From: JBBQED01 sp038320345
GTDB taxonomy: Bacteria; Bacteroidota; Bacteroidia; AKYH767-A; OLB10
Length of the DNA stretch: 64,000 nt
Assembly: GCA_038320345.1 (NCBI GenBank)
Contig: JBBQED010000003.1
Span: 186,001-250,000, forward strand
Direction: 5' to 3'
Shown here: piece after piece, positions 31,279 to 41,204 of the stretch
How positions within the stretch are numbered: the stretch's first letter is position 1
Layout: every line of letters begins with the position of its first letter
The notes under the pieces: generated by a model
Told to the model about the DNA's origin: nothing
What the model saw: the letters and a program-made list of their open reading frames with translations, nothing else
Databases searched by the model: none
Made by a program: the position numbers and the translations under genes

Positions 31279-33921
31279 ATGTACCGTAAAATTCTTTTGA
31301 CTTTAGCCGGAGTAATTATTTTGGTTCTGGCAGCTGCTATCATTCTTCCTATCGTTTACAAAGACAAAATTGTTGCGATGGTAAAACAAGAAGCCAACAA
31401 AAATCTTAATGCGAAAATCGATTTCGGAGATTTCGACTTAACCTTAATTCGAAGCTTTCCTGATTTCACACTTTCCTTAAAAAACCTGAGTGTAATCGGC
31501 ATCAACGAATTTAAAGGCGATACCCTTATTGCAGCACAGGAGTTAAACTTCACAGTAAATCTGATGAGCGTAATTAACGGCGGACAAATAGATATTCGTT
31601 CGATAAATCTCAATCAGCCTATTATTAATTTACTTGTTTTGAAAGATGGAAAAGCAAACTGGGATATTAGCAAACCAGATTCTACACCTGCTGCTGCATC
31701 AGAACCATCAAAGTTTAAAGTGGCGCTCAAGAAATACAGCATTAAAGAAGGAAGAGTATTGTATGATGATGCTTCAATGGGCTTTAGAATGACACTCTTG
31801 AATCTGAATCATGAGGGGAATGGTGACTTTACGCAGGATCTTTTTGTCCTCAACACAGTCACCAATACCGATGAAACGAATTTGTGGTATGGAGGCGTGA
31901 AATATTTTAACCAAGTAAAAACTACCATCAAGGCAGAATTGGACATGGATATGAAAAACATGAAATTCACCTTTAAAGAAAATGAAATCTCTTTGAATGA
32001 ATTGAATTTAGGTTTCGATGGTTATGTGGCAATGCCTGGTAATGATATTAATATGGATCTTAAATTCGATGCAAAGAAAAACGAATTCAGGAATTTTCTT
32101 TCGTTGATTCCCGGTGTTTACAAAGATGGATTTAAAGACCTCAAATCTGGTGGTACACTCGCGTTCAAAGGATTTGTGAAAGGTACTTTCAATGATACAA
32201 AAATGCCAGGCTTCGGATTAGATGTGAAAATTCAGAATGGCAAATTCCAATATCCTTCGCTTCCAACCGCAGTAAATAATGTTCAGTTGGATCTCAGCGT
32301 AAATAATCCTGATGGTGTTCCCGATCATACCTTCATCAATCTGAGTAAACTGCATGTTGAAATTGGTGCTGAACCTTTCGATGCGAAACTCGTGGTTAAA
32401 ACTCCTGTGAGTGATGCTCAGCTGGATGGATTAATCAAAGGAAAAGTGAATTTCGCTAACCTCAGTAAAATTGTTCCGCTTGAAGCAGGTACTACCATCA
32501 AAGGTTTGCTCGTTTCAGATGTAGCGTTTAAAGGAAAAATGTCGGCCATAGAACTAAAACGTTATGAAGAATTTAGCGCTAACGGAACCATTGCATTAAC
32601 TGATTTCAGCTATAACAGTAAAGATTATAAACAAGGATTTGAACTGAAAGATTTAAGCTTGAGATTTAATCCTCAGAATATCACATTGAATAGTCTCGTA
32701 GCGAAAATGGGAAGCAGTAATTTCAATGCAAATGGAACACTGGATAATATCCTCTCTTACGTTTTCAAAAAAGAAACACTGAAAGGTACTTTGAATCTTC
32801 AGAGCACACAGATCAATCTTGCAGATTTTGAATCGGAAACAACTGCTCCTACTGCTGCTGCCGATACCACGCCATTAAAACTTATTGAAATTCCCGCCAA
32901 TATCGATTTTACATTGAATACTGTTATTGGAAAATTGATTTATGATAATGTCATTCTAGAAAGTTTATCGGGTAAAGTAATTATCCGCGATCAGAGTATC
33001 AACATGGATAATCTTGCTTTCAATATGCTTCGTGGTTCGATGAGGATGAGTGGTTCCTATGCCACTAAAGAAAGGAAGAAAGCGGATATGAAATTTAGCA
33101 TGGACATCACCGGTTTTGATATTCAGCAGACTGTGAAGACATTTAATACCGTTAAGAAAATGGCTCCAATAGCAGAAAGAGCAAGTGGACAGTATAATTC
33201 TTCTTTAACGTTGAATGGTCAGCTGGATGAACACTTACAACCTATCATGAGCACATTGACCGGAGGAGGAAAACTCAGTACATTGAATGTGACCATTACC
33301 AATTTTGCTCCATTGATTAAAATTGCAGATGTACTGAAAATGGATCAGTTCAAAACTTTACCGATCAGCAATACAAATATTTCCTTCCGATTTGCAGGTG
33401 GACGTATTGATGTTGACCCTTATGATGTAACACTTGCTGGCATCCCTACAAATATCAAGGGAAGCACCGGCTTTGATCAGTCATTAGATTATATATTGGC
33501 AATGAGTATTCCAACGAGCAAACTACCATCACAAGCAAGCACTGCAATCAATTCCATTATTAGCCAGGCAAATGCCAAAGGTGGAAACTTTGCGATGGCA
33601 GAAAATGTGAAGGTAAACTTGTTGATGGGTGGAACAGTATCAAATCCAACGATTAAAACTGATTTAAAAGAAACAACAAAAGGAGTGGTGAATCAAATCA
33701 CCGATCAAGCGAAAGCTGAACTCGACAAACAGAAGAAACTTGTTGAAGATAAAGCAAGGGCGGAGGCAGATCGGTTACAAAAAGAAGCCCAGACAAAAGC
33801 AAAAGCAGAAACTGATAAGCTGAAAAAAGAAGCCGACGAAAAAATCAAGAAAGAAAAAGAGAGATTGAAGAAAGAAGCAGAAGAAAAAGCGAAAAAAGCA
33901 CTCAACGGATTATTCAAGTAA
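31279..33921 (+). CDS. AsmA-family envelope protein
   Basis: An 880-residue protein with one N-terminal membrane anchor (residues 5-27) and a long periplasmic beta-rich body, as in AsmA/YhdP/TamB relatives that bridge the inner and outer membranes in lipid transport. Early family signs are NLNAKIDFGDFDLTLIRSFP and LSLKNLSVIG. Near the end, DADPYDVTLAG-like strands (VDPYDVTLAGIPTNIKG) are typical of the AsmA C-terminal domain. The last 75 residues, from about 805, form a highly charged Lys/Glu/Ala helix with heptad-like KAEADRLQKEAQ repeats, an addition outside the family core. The gene lies alone with no clear promoter box. Confidence 0.8.
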   Translation: MYRKILLTLAGVIILVLAAAIILPIVYKDKIVAMVKQEANKNLNAKIDFGDFDLTLIRSFPDFTLSLKNLSVIGINEFKGDTLIAAQELNFTVNLMSVINGGQIDIRSINLNQPIINLLVLKDGKANWDISKPDSTPAAASEPSKFKVALKKYSIKEGRVLYDDASMGFRMTLLNLNHEGNGDFTQDLFVLNTVTNTDETNLWYGGVKYFNQVKTTIKAELDMDMKNMKFTFKENEISLNELNLGFDGYVAMPGNDINMDLKFDAKKNEFRNFLSLIPGVYKDGFKDLKSGGTLAFKGFVKGTFNDTKMPGFGLDVKIQNGKFQYPSLPTAVNNVQLDLSVNNPDGVPDHTFINLSKLHVEIGAEPFDAKLVVKTPVSDAQLDGLIKGKVNFANLSKIVPLEAGTTIKGLLVSDVAFKGKMSAIELKRYEEFSANGTIALTDFSYNSKDYKQGFELKDLSLRFNPQNITLNSLVAKMGSSNFNANGTLDNILSYVFKKETLKGTLNLQSTQINLADFESETTAPTAAADTTPLKLIEIPANIDFTLNTVIGKLIYDNVILESLSGKVIIRDQSINMDNLAFNMLRGSMRMSGSYATKERKKADMKFSMDITGFDIQQTVKTFNTVKKMAPIAERASGQYNSSLTLNGQLDEHLQPIMSTLTGGGKLSTLNVTITNFAPLIKIADVLKMDQFKTLPISNTNISFRFAGGRIDVDPYDVTLAGIPTNIKGSTGFDQSLDYILAMSIPTSKLPSQASTAINSIISQANAKGGNFAMAENVKVNLLMGGTVSNPTIKTDLKETTKGVVNQITDQAKAELDKQKKLVEDKARAEADRLQKEAQTKAKAETDKLKKEADEKIKKEKERLKKEAEEKAKKALNGLFK

Positions 33922-33966
33922 CCCAAGATTTTATTTCTTTGTCTCCTCAACTAAGTGTTAAGAACG

Positions 33967-34434
33967 ATGAAAAAAATAATGCTCTTGTGCTTGATCATAA
34001 GCATCGCAGGTATTAATTCCTGCAAGAAGGATTCCGATTCTGCTAGTAGTAATAACTGCAGTTTACCCAATGGTTTCTTACGATGTACTGCTGGTTCCGC
34101 AGATTTTTGTGCCGATCAGACTTTATTTGCTGATTATGCCATTGTGATGACGATAAATGGAATTGCTGGAAACGGTAGTACCTTAACACTTGAACTTGAT
34201 GACGTTACAACGGGTACCTATCAAATGAAAGAACTGACTAACCATCTACTTTATACAAGTCCACTTGGTGATTCATTCGAAACAACCGATGATAATCCCG
34301 GAACCTTGGTTATTACAAGCAATAATACTGCTACCAATACCATTGAAGGAACATATACTTCTACCGTTAGAAGTCCGCTTTCTGGAAATTTGAACCTGAC
34401 GAAAGGTATGTTTAAAGTGTTTTATACCGAATAG
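33967..34434 (+). CDS. Small lipoprotein of unknown function
   Basis: A 155-residue protein with a lipoprotein signal: MKKIMLLCLIISIAGINSC, Cys19 being the lipidation site. The mature domain is beta-rich with four Cys residues early in the chain (NNCSLPNGFLRC and DFCADQ), followed by strands ending in YTSTVRSPLSGNLNLTKGMFKVFY. I do not recognise the family with confidence. The start at 33967 is preferred to a GTG at 33955 because it begins the signal peptide. A strong terminator follows. Confidence 0.6.
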   Translation: MKKIMLLCLIISIAGINSCKKDSDSASSNNCSLPNGFLRCTAGSADFCADQTLFADYAIVMTINGIAGNGSTLTLELDDVTTGTYQMKELTNHLLYTSPLGDSFETTDDNPGTLVITSNNTATNTIEGTYTSTVRSPLSGNLNLTKGMFKVFYTE

Positions 34435-34456
34435 TCACATTTCATATCCCAATATT

Positions 34457-34489
34457 AAAGCCCTGAATTAAAATTCGGGGCTTTTTTTT
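34457..34489 (+). terminator. Intrinsic terminator after the small lipoprotein gene
   Basis: Arms 34457-34469 and 34472-34484 (AAAGCCCTGAATT with AATTCGGGGCTTT) pair with one G-T wobble and are followed by eight T. Confidence 0.85.
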
Positions 34490-34581
34490 GAATAGCCTAG
34501 AAAAAATCAATTAGTCCACTAAAAGTACTTGACCCGCATCTATTCCTGAATTATCTTCGGGCACATAACTACCCTCCATTT

Positions 34582-35052
34582 ATGAAACTCCCTGCTGCCG
34601 CCTTGTTCATCGTCCTCATTTCTTTAAACAGCTGTTCTTCTCCCGATGATAAAGCAACAGTTGTGGTAGACACAATTCCTTCGATGAATAGTCCTGAACA
34701 AGTGGAACTCAATTCAAAAGCACTTGAAATTACTTATGCAGGAACACTTCCTTGTGCCGATTGTAGTGGCATCTTAACAGAGATCACTTTTCACCCCGAC
34801 AGTATGGGATTTAATATTTCAGAAACCTTTAAAGGTACTCCTGATGGCGACCGGACTTATGAATCATCAGGAAAATACCAGATGATTAAAGGGAATACAG
34901 TGGATGCTACAATGGTTATCTATGAATTAAATCCAGGAAAGCCCGAACAAATCCGACACTTCAAACAACTCGGTGAAAGCGGTATTAAAATGTTGGATAA
35001 AAATATGAATGAAATTGAAAGTGCATTAAATTATGTGCTGGTAAGAAAATAA
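34582..35052 (+). CDS. NlpE N-terminal domain lipoprotein
   Basis: A 156-residue outer-membrane lipoprotein with lipobox LNSC (Cys18) and the NlpE-N domain. The hallmark YAGTLPCADCSGI, with Cys58 and Cys61 as a CxxC, is followed by strands TEITFHPDSMGF and the loop TFKGTPDGDRTYESSGKYQM. In E. coli, NlpE signals surface contact or copper stress to CpxA; Bacteroidota have many stand-alone NlpE-N lipoproteins of unknown role. TATCTTCG about 25 bases upstream resembles a -7 box with one mismatch. The next gene starts 4 bases after its stop. Confidence 0.8.
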   Translation: MKLPAAALFIVLISLNSCSSPDDKATVVVDTIPSMNSPEQVELNSKALEITYAGTLPCADCSGILTEITFHPDSMGFNISETFKGTPDGDRTYESSGKYQMIKGNTVDATMVIYELNPGKPEQIRHFKQLGESGIKMLDKNMNEIESALNYVLVRK

Positions 35053-35056
35053 TTTC

Positions 35057-36142
35057 ATGAAAAAGAAATGCTGGTTTTTGCTTTTCCTGATTTTACAATT
35101 TTCATCGACCATTTATTCTCAAACTCCACCTACCACTACCGATGTTCGAATAGATCAACGCCTAGAACTATTCACGATTATCGCCTATCTCGGTGGTCAT
35201 CTTTCAACACCGGTTCCTTCCGATTACACCGCTTCGGTTGATAAACATTTTTCAAGGTTTAAGAAACATCCAGCTGTAAAAGCTGTATCGGAAATCATGA
35301 ATGAGAAAAACATCGAATCCACTTTTCCAATGCTTGCATTTTACTTCGATGATATCACCTCGATGAATCAAATTTTGCCGATTACCGACTCCATAACTCT
35401 GTCTAAAATCGACACACAAAACTTTAAAAACTTTGCAACTTTGGCAAAAGATTTTGCAATTAAGAGTGAATTTGATCTGTTTTACAATGATGAGTTAGTC
35501 CATTTTAATAAATGGAGAGCTAATGTTTGGAATACCTTATTAACGCATCAGCTTATCAAGAAATTAAGTAATTTTTACGGAACTAAAAAAAGTGTGACGA
35601 TCTGCTTAAGTCCATTATCGATCAGAGAAGTCCAGTTATTTTCGCCTAGCAGGCAGTTTACCGACAGTTGTATTTTTTTACGATTCGGATATTCCACTTT
35701 TATAAATGGTTACAGCAGCAAAAAAAATTCTCCTATCTTTAATGAAAAAGTAAAGCTGGAATCTTTAATCTGGCAAGAAGGTGGATCTACTTTTATGAAT
35801 CCTATTATTGAAAAACATATCGATGAATTAAATCCTGCACGGAAAATTTTTACGCCTGCGATGGAAGCGACATTACAAAAAGCGAGTGGACAACAATGGA
35901 CTTTCGAAAATTTCTTGAAAGAACAATTAGTTAGAGCTGCAACTGCTTACTTGCTTAGAATTCACGAATCTGTTGAACTGGGTGATCGAGAAATTTCAAA
36001 ACAGGAAAATCTAGGATTTCCATACACACGTGAACTGGTGAACGTGTTTAGCAATTACGATAATGAAAGAAACCATTATCCTTTTATTGAATCTATCACA
36101 CCAGATATCATCAGATTCTTTAATGAAAAGCATGTTGAATAA
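35057..36142 (+). CDS. Secreted DUF4932-like protein with degenerate protease-like motif
   Basis: A 361-residue protein with a signal peptide (MKKKCWFLLFLILQFSSTIYSQ). The body resembles DUF4932, a Bacteroidota family with a zinc-protease-like HExxH core. Here the equivalent segment reads LIWQEGGSTFMNPIIEKH near residue 240, with Gln and Ser where the family has the metal-binding histidines, so hydrolase activity is unlikely. Other visible landmarks are RANVWNTLLTHQLIKKLSNFYG and VNVFSNYDNERNHYPFIE. Co-transcribed with the NlpE-like lipoprotein (gap 4 bases). The family call is moderate. Confidence 0.6.
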   Translation: MKKKCWFLLFLILQFSSTIYSQTPPTTTDVRIDQRLELFTIIAYLGGHLSTPVPSDYTASVDKHFSRFKKHPAVKAVSEIMNEKNIESTFPMLAFYFDDITSMNQILPITDSITLSKIDTQNFKNFATLAKDFAIKSEFDLFYNDELVHFNKWRANVWNTLLTHQLIKKLSNFYGTKKSVTICLSPLSIREVQLFSPSRQFTDSCIFLRFGYSTFINGYSSKKNSPIFNEKVKLESLIWQEGGSTFMNPIIEKHIDELNPARKIFTPAMEATLQKASGQQWTFENFLKEQLVRAATAYLLRIHESVELGDREISKQENLGFPYTRELVNVFSNYDNERNHYPFIESITPDIIRFFNEKHVE

Positions 36143-36253
36143 TGAATTCTTGTTCCTGATCGAGGTAGTTTCGAAATGTACTATTTTTCTAAAGAAATCG
36201 GACGTGACCGTTTCATTATCCCTCGTAACTTTACCATTCTAATATCAGCAATC

Positions 36254-37126
36254 ATGAAACGTATTTTACTTCTTCTCACTCTAGTACTGAATACCTATTA
36301 TTCAAAAGCACAAATCGCCAATTCGGATTTCGAAAACTGGAACGTTACCGCTCTAGATACAACTCCCTCCGATTGGTTTGTTTCAAGTTTTGGGTATGGC
36401 AGAACTCAAGATGCCTATTCAGGACAATATGCAATTCAGATATGGAACTGGTACTATTATGGAAAAGGCTATGCTACGAATAGTGGACCATTCCTATTCC
36501 CCATAATAGGAGTTTTTGAAGCAGAAGGTGGTATTCCCATTAATTTCAAGCCACAAGCTTTAAATGGTTTTTATAAATATATCCCAGGTGATAATGGAGG
36601 CACTATCGATTCTGCAGTGGTAAAACTTTCATTACGTCACCGAGATAATAATGGTAATATCGATACTATTGCCTACGCTGAATTACAATTACCGTTTGCT
36701 GCTACATATACCGCATTCACTATTCCGATTACATACCTTTCAGCAATAAATCCTGATTCTGTTGTTATCAGTTTCCTTTCCAGCAAAAATGGTTTTTGTA
36801 ATGTTAATGGAAACGGAAATTGCTTGTACTTTTCTATTGACGGCCTGAGTTTTACTACCAGCACTGGACTGCAATATTTAGAGAATGATGATAATGTTAT
36901 TGTTTATCCCAATCCAGCAAATTCAACTATAGCATTTCAACTTCCGTATAGCGATGTAACTGCACTTTACATCACCGATACACAGGGCAAAACAATCCTT
37001 CCTGAGTTTGTACAGAATGGAAAACAAATCAATCTTGATCTCCATAAATTTACTTCCGGAATATATTTTTACAAGCTCCAAAATGGAGATAAATTGTTTC
37101 AAGGAAAGTTTAATGTGACGAAATAA
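36254..37126 (+). CDS. T9SS-sorted secreted protein with carbohydrate-binding-like domain
   Basis: A 290-residue protein with signal peptide (MKRILLLLTLVLNTYYSKAQ). The body opens ANSDFENWNVTALDTTPSDW, a jelly-roll or PCMD-like start, and ends in a Por secretion system C-terminal domain of type A: VIVYPNPANSTIAFQLP, then ITDTQGKTIL, LDLHKFTSGIYFYKLQNG and KFNVTK. This targets the protein through the type IX system to the surface or medium. The ATG at 36254 begins the signal peptide; an ATG at 36176 gives no signal. A TAACTTTA element lies at 36226-36233 (one mismatch). Ligand unknown. Confidence 0.85.
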   Translation: MKRILLLLTLVLNTYYSKAQIANSDFENWNVTALDTTPSDWFVSSFGYGRTQDAYSGQYAIQIWNWYYYGKGYATNSGPFLFPIIGVFEAEGGIPINFKPQALNGFYKYIPGDNGGTIDSAVVKLSLRHRDNNGNIDTIAYAELQLPFAATYTAFTIPITYLSAINPDSVVISFLSSKNGFCNVNGNGNCLYFSIDGLSFTTSTGLQYLENDDNVIVYPNPANSTIAFQLPYSDVTALYITDTQGKTILPEFVQNGKQINLDLHKFTSGIYFYKLQNGDKLFQGKFNVTK

Positions 37127-37172
37127 GTTTCGAAAATACTGCCGAAAGTAATTGCATTAAATCGTCATGAAA

Positions 37173-38420
37173 TTAATGGTTGACTTCTTCCGGAATATTT
37201 AATTCACCTTCCCATTTACTCACAACTGCTGTTGCGACTGCATTCCCAATCACGTTGGTTGCTGAACGACCCATGTCGAGTAACTGGTCGATGCCGAGTA
37301 GAAGTAATAAGCCTCCTTCCGGAATATGAAATGCAGAAAGCATCCCTGCAATAACTACTAAGGATGCACGAGGGACACCAGCCATTCCCTTACTCGTAAC
37401 CAACAACATCAGCATCATTGTAATTTCCTGTGAAAGCGATAAATCGATGCCGTAGGACTGTGCAATAAACACGGTAGCGAAAGTCATATACATTATGGAT
37501 CCGTCCAAGTTAAAAGAATAACCAAGAGGTAAGACGAAACTAATAATTCTATTACTGCATCCAAATTTTTCAAGTGCTTCTACTGTTTTTGGAAATGCAG
37601 ATTCGCTAGATGCAGTTGAGAATGCAAGTAAGATAGGTTCTTTGATATGCTTTACAAGTCGAAGAAAAGGAATTTTCAATATCACACAAATGCTTCCGAG
37701 AATTACAAATCCAAAAAATAATAATCCTGAATAAAAGCATAGAATTAAGTAGAGATATCCGCTAATGATACCAATCCCTTGTTTAGCTACAACCGCCGCT
37801 ATTGCTCCGAATACGCCGAAAGGTGCAAACAACATCACATAATTGGTAACTTTAAACATGATGTGACTAATACTCTCAAAAGCATGTACTACAATTTTTC
37901 CTTTTTCGGCCATTGCAGCTGTAGCTACCCCAAAAAACAAGGAAAAAACAACAAGCGGAAGAATTTCATTATTCGCCATTGCTTCCACTACACTCTTAGG
38001 AATGACGTGCGTAATAAAATCCTTAAAGTTCAATGCTGTTTTAGCAATTCCGCTAGTTGCATCACTTGCCGGCAAAGGCAAATGCATCACATTGCCCGGC
38101 TCAAACAAATTAACCATTATCAAACCCAGCGATAATGCCAGGATGGTTGCAAACTGAAAGTACATCAGCGTTTTTAAACCAATCCTTCCAACACTTTTAA
38201 AATCTCCGACTTTAGCAATGCCTACCACCAAGGTACTGAAAACCAATGGTGCAATAATCATCTTGATGAGTCGAAGGAAAATATCACTCAGAATTGAAAT
38301 ATTCTCGGCGAACTTTCCATAGGCTTCGGGCTCAGGATTGAATTCGCGAAAGAGGTATCCTGTGAGAATCCCTAATAGCATTCCGAGGAAAATCCGAGTC
38401 GTAAGGTTAAATTTTTTCAT
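37173..38420 (-). CDS. Dicarboxylate/amino acid:cation symporter (DAACS family)
   Basis: A 415-residue inner-membrane transporter with about eight helices and two re-entrant loops. The serine-rich hairpin FSTASSESAFPKTVE, the helix-7 motif SFNLDGSIMYMTFAT (NMDGT equivalent) and the region GMAGVPRASLVVIAGML match GltP/DctA/GltPh proteins that take up glutamate, aspartate or C4-dicarboxylates with protons or sodium. The specific substrate cannot be fixed. A perfect -7 box TATTTTTG lies 11 bases before the ATG. It converges with the T9SS protein gene without a visible terminator. Confidence 0.88.
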   Translation of the reverse strand: MKKFNLTTRIFLGMLLGILTGYLFREFNPEPEAYGKFAENISILSDIFLRLIKMIIAPLVFSTLVVGIAKVGDFKSVGRIGLKTLMYFQFATILALSLGLIMVNLFEPGNVMHLPLPASDATSGIAKTALNFKDFITHVIPKSVVEAMANNEILPLVVFSLFFGVATAAMAEKGKIVVHAFESISHIMFKVTNYVMLFAPFGVFGAIAAVVAKQGIGIISGYLYLILCFYSGLLFFGFVILGSICVILKIPFLRLVKHIKEPILLAFSTASSESAFPKTVEALEKFGCSNRIISFVLPLGYSFNLDGSIMYMTFATVFIAQSYGIDLSLSQEITMMLMLLVTSKGMAGVPRASLVVIAGMLSAFHIPEGGLLLLLGIDQLLDMGRSATNVIGNAVATAVVSKWEGELNIPEEVNH

Positions 38421-38431
38421 AAGGTTGCGTC

Positions 38432-38439
38432 CAAAAATA
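38432..38439 (-). promoter_or_regulatory. Promoter -7 element (TATTTTTG) of the symporter gene
   Basis: A perfect match on the reverse strand, 11 bases before the ATG at 38420. Confidence 0.5.
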
Positions 38440-38495
38440 GAAGAAAAACCATAACCGGCGCCATTTCTGGGGCAGGCAGGACAACCCGCTTTCGC

Positions 38496-38503
38496 TATAT
38501 TTG
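38496..38503 (+). promoter_or_regulatory. Promoter -7 element (TATATTTG) of valS
   Basis: A perfect TAnnTTTG match 17 bases before the valS ATG. Confidence 0.55.
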
Positions 38504-38520
38504 CACGCTATTTTAAGAGT

Positions 38521-41196
38521 ATGGAAATCCCAAAAACGTTTAATCCGGCTGAAGCCGAAGCTAAATGGTACCCCTATTGGATGGAAAACGGCTATTTCCG
38601 TTCTGTTCCTGATGAAAGAGAACCTTATACCATCGTCATTCCTCCTCCCAATGTGACTGGAGTGTTACATATGGGTCATATGTTGAATAATACCATTCAG
38701 GATGTACTGATTCGCCGTGCAAGGATGTTAGGTAAAAATGCATGTTGGGTTCCAGGAACAGATCATGCATCGATTGCTACTGAAGCGAAAGTAGTAGCGA
38801 TGTTGCGCGAAAAAGGAATTAAAAAATCTGACTTAAGTCGTGATGAGTTCCTGAACTATGCCTGGGAATGGAAAGAAAAATATGGTGGAATCATCCTTGA
38901 TCAGCTTAAAAAGTTAGGGGCTTCTTGCGATTGGGAACGCACGCGTTTCACGATGGAAGATGATTTGAGTGAAGCTGTTATTGATGTATTTATCGATCTC
39001 TACAAAAAAGGATATATCTACCGTGGTCTTCGCATGGTTAACTGGGATCCTGCTGGATTAACTGCAGTGAGTGATGAAGAGGTAATTCACAAAGAAGTGC
39101 AATCGAAATTGTATCATGTGCGCTATGTACTCGTTGATAAAGACGAAGCATTTGATGCCAATGATCGCATTGCGTTACAAAATAAAATTGATAAGGGAGA
39201 AACGATTACAATTGCCACTGTTCGTCCGGAAACAATTTTAGGAGATACTGCTGTTTGTGTTCATCCTGATGATCCGCGCTACCAGCATCTCAAAGGAAAA
39301 TTTGCTATCATCCCTATGGTTAATCGCAGAGTGCCTGTGATTTTTGATGATTATATTACGATGGAATTTGGTACTGGTTGCTTGAAAGTAACTCCAGCAC
39401 ATGATATCAACGATTATAACCTAGGACTTAAACATGGATTAGAAGTAATCGATACTTTAAATCCAAATGGTACAATCAGTGAAGCAGCAGGATTTTATAT
39501 TGGTGAAGATCGATTTGTAGTACGTAAAAAAATTGCCAAAGATCTCGATGCAATGGGTCTTGTGGTGAAGATTGAAGATTACGTTAACAAAGTTGGTTTT
39601 AGTGAAAGAACAGATGCTGTTATTGAACCTCGCTTAAGTTTACAGTGGTTCGTAAGCATGAAAGATTTCTCTAAGCCTGCCTTAGATGCAGTGATGAATG
39701 GAGAAGTAAAACTGATTCCAGAAAAATTTATAAATACCTATAAACACTGGATGGATAATGTCCGTGACTGGTGTATTTCACGACAGTTATGGTGGGGACA
39801 ACGAATTCCTGCTTGGTATGATAACCAAGGAAATTTTACTGTTTGCAAGACTAAAGAAGAAGCCTTTACATCACTTCAACAAAAAAATGCAATAGTAAAA
39901 GTTGATGAAATATTTCAGGATGAAGATGTACTAGATACATGGTTCTCATCGTGGCTTTGGCCTATTTCTGTTTTTGATGGATTTAAAGATCCTAACAATA
40001 AAGACATCAATTATTATTATCCAACCAACGATCTCGTTACAGCTCCGGAAATTTTATTTTTCTGGGTTGCAAGGATGATCATTGCTGGCTATGAATACAG
40101 AGGTAAAAAACCTTTCAATAATGTATACCTTACCGGAATAGTTAGAGATAAGCAAGGCAGAAAAATGAGTAAGTCGCTCGGTAATTCTCCCGACCCTTTA
40201 GATCTTATTGGAAAATATGGAGCTGATGGAGTTCGTGTAGGAATGCTTTTATCATCTCCTGCTGGTAACGATCTTTTATTCGATGAAGGATTATGTGAGC
40301 AAGGCAGAAATTTCTCGAATAAAATTTGGAATGCCTTCCGACTGATTAAAGGCTGGGAAGTAGATGACAAGATTACACAACCGCCATCGAACCTAACAGC
40401 TATACGTTGGTTTACAGCAAAACTGAATGATTCCATCATGGAGATCAATGATCATTATGAAAAGTTGAGAATTTCTGATGCACTGATGAGTATGTACAAA
40501 CTTATCTGGGATGACTTCTGTGCATGGTATCTGGAATTAATCAAACCAGCATATCAACAACCTATCGATGCAAAAACCTATGAGGCCACATTACAATTGC
40601 TTGAGCAGTTGCTAAGAATTATGCATCCTTTTCTTCCATTCATTTCGGAAGAAGTATGGCATCTCATCCGTGATCGTAAAAAAGGTGATGACCTGATTAT
40701 TGCGCAGTGGCCACAAGCTGGAGCATCCGACAAATCATTATTGCATTCATTCTCTACTGCAGCGGAAATAATTACCGAAATAAGAAATTTCCGTCAGACA
40801 AAAGGCGTATCTCCAAAAGAAACATTGGAATTAAAATATAGTACAGCTTCTGGTGGTGATGCTATTCGCGATTTCAAAGATTCTATTATTAAACTCGCCA
40901 ATTTATCATCATTGGAAGAAACAAAAGATAAACCTTCCGGCACCTTTCCATTTGTAATCAAGGAATTTGAATGTTATATCCCGCTTTCTGAGTCTGTAGA
41001 TAAAGAAGCCGAGAAAGATCGTTTAGAAAAAGAGTTAGATTACATTCAAGGATTCTTGAAATCTGTAAATGCAAAACTGGGCAATGAAAAATTTGTAAGT
41101 AATGCGAAAGCAGAAGTAGTAGCAGTGGAACAAAAGAAAAAATCTGATGCAGAAGCAAGAGTAAAAGCAATTGAAGTTGCTTTATCTTCATTATAA
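38521..41196 (+). CDS. valS: Valine--tRNA ligase
   Basis: An 891-residue class I aminoacyl-tRNA synthetase charging tRNA-Val. The HIGH motif is HMGH at 50-53 within PPPNVTGVLHMGH, and KMSKS is at 548-552 within GRKMSKSLGNSPDP. The editing domain (CP1) includes TIATVRPETILGDTAVCVHPDD and GTGCLKVTPAHDINDYN, which hydrolyses mischarged Thr-tRNA. The C-terminal 65 residues form the coiled coil that clasps tRNA. Length is as expected, with no break. An aminotransferase gene follows 8 bases later. Confidence 0.97.
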   Translation: MEIPKTFNPAEAEAKWYPYWMENGYFRSVPDEREPYTIVIPPPNVTGVLHMGHMLNNTIQDVLIRRARMLGKNACWVPGTDHASIATEAKVVAMLREKGIKKSDLSRDEFLNYAWEWKEKYGGIILDQLKKLGASCDWERTRFTMEDDLSEAVIDVFIDLYKKGYIYRGLRMVNWDPAGLTAVSDEEVIHKEVQSKLYHVRYVLVDKDEAFDANDRIALQNKIDKGETITIATVRPETILGDTAVCVHPDDPRYQHLKGKFAIIPMVNRRVPVIFDDYITMEFGTGCLKVTPAHDINDYNLGLKHGLEVIDTLNPNGTISEAAGFYIGEDRFVVRKKIAKDLDAMGLVVKIEDYVNKVGFSERTDAVIEPRLSLQWFVSMKDFSKPALDAVMNGEVKLIPEKFINTYKHWMDNVRDWCISRQLWWGQRIPAWYDNQGNFTVCKTKEEAFTSLQQKNAIVKVDEIFQDEDVLDTWFSSWLWPISVFDGFKDPNNKDINYYYPTNDLVTAPEILFFWVARMIIAGYEYRGKKPFNNVYLTGIVRDKQGRKMSKSLGNSPDPLDLIGKYGADGVRVGMLLSSPAGNDLLFDEGLCEQGRNFSNKIWNAFRLIKGWEVDDKITQPPSNLTAIRWFTAKLNDSIMEINDHYEKLRISDALMSMYKLIWDDFCAWYLELIKPAYQQPIDAKTYEATLQLLEQLLRIMHPFLPFISEEVWHLIRDRKKGDDLIIAQWPQAGASDKSLLHSFSTAAEIITEIRNFRQTKGVSPKETLELKYSTASGGDAIRDFKDSIIKLANLSSLEETKDKPSGTFPFVIKEFECYIPLSESVDKEAEKDRLEKELDYIQGFLKSVNAKLGNEKFVSNAKAEVVAVEQKKKSDAEARVKAIEVALSSL

Positions 41197-41204
41197 ATCG
41201 AGTT

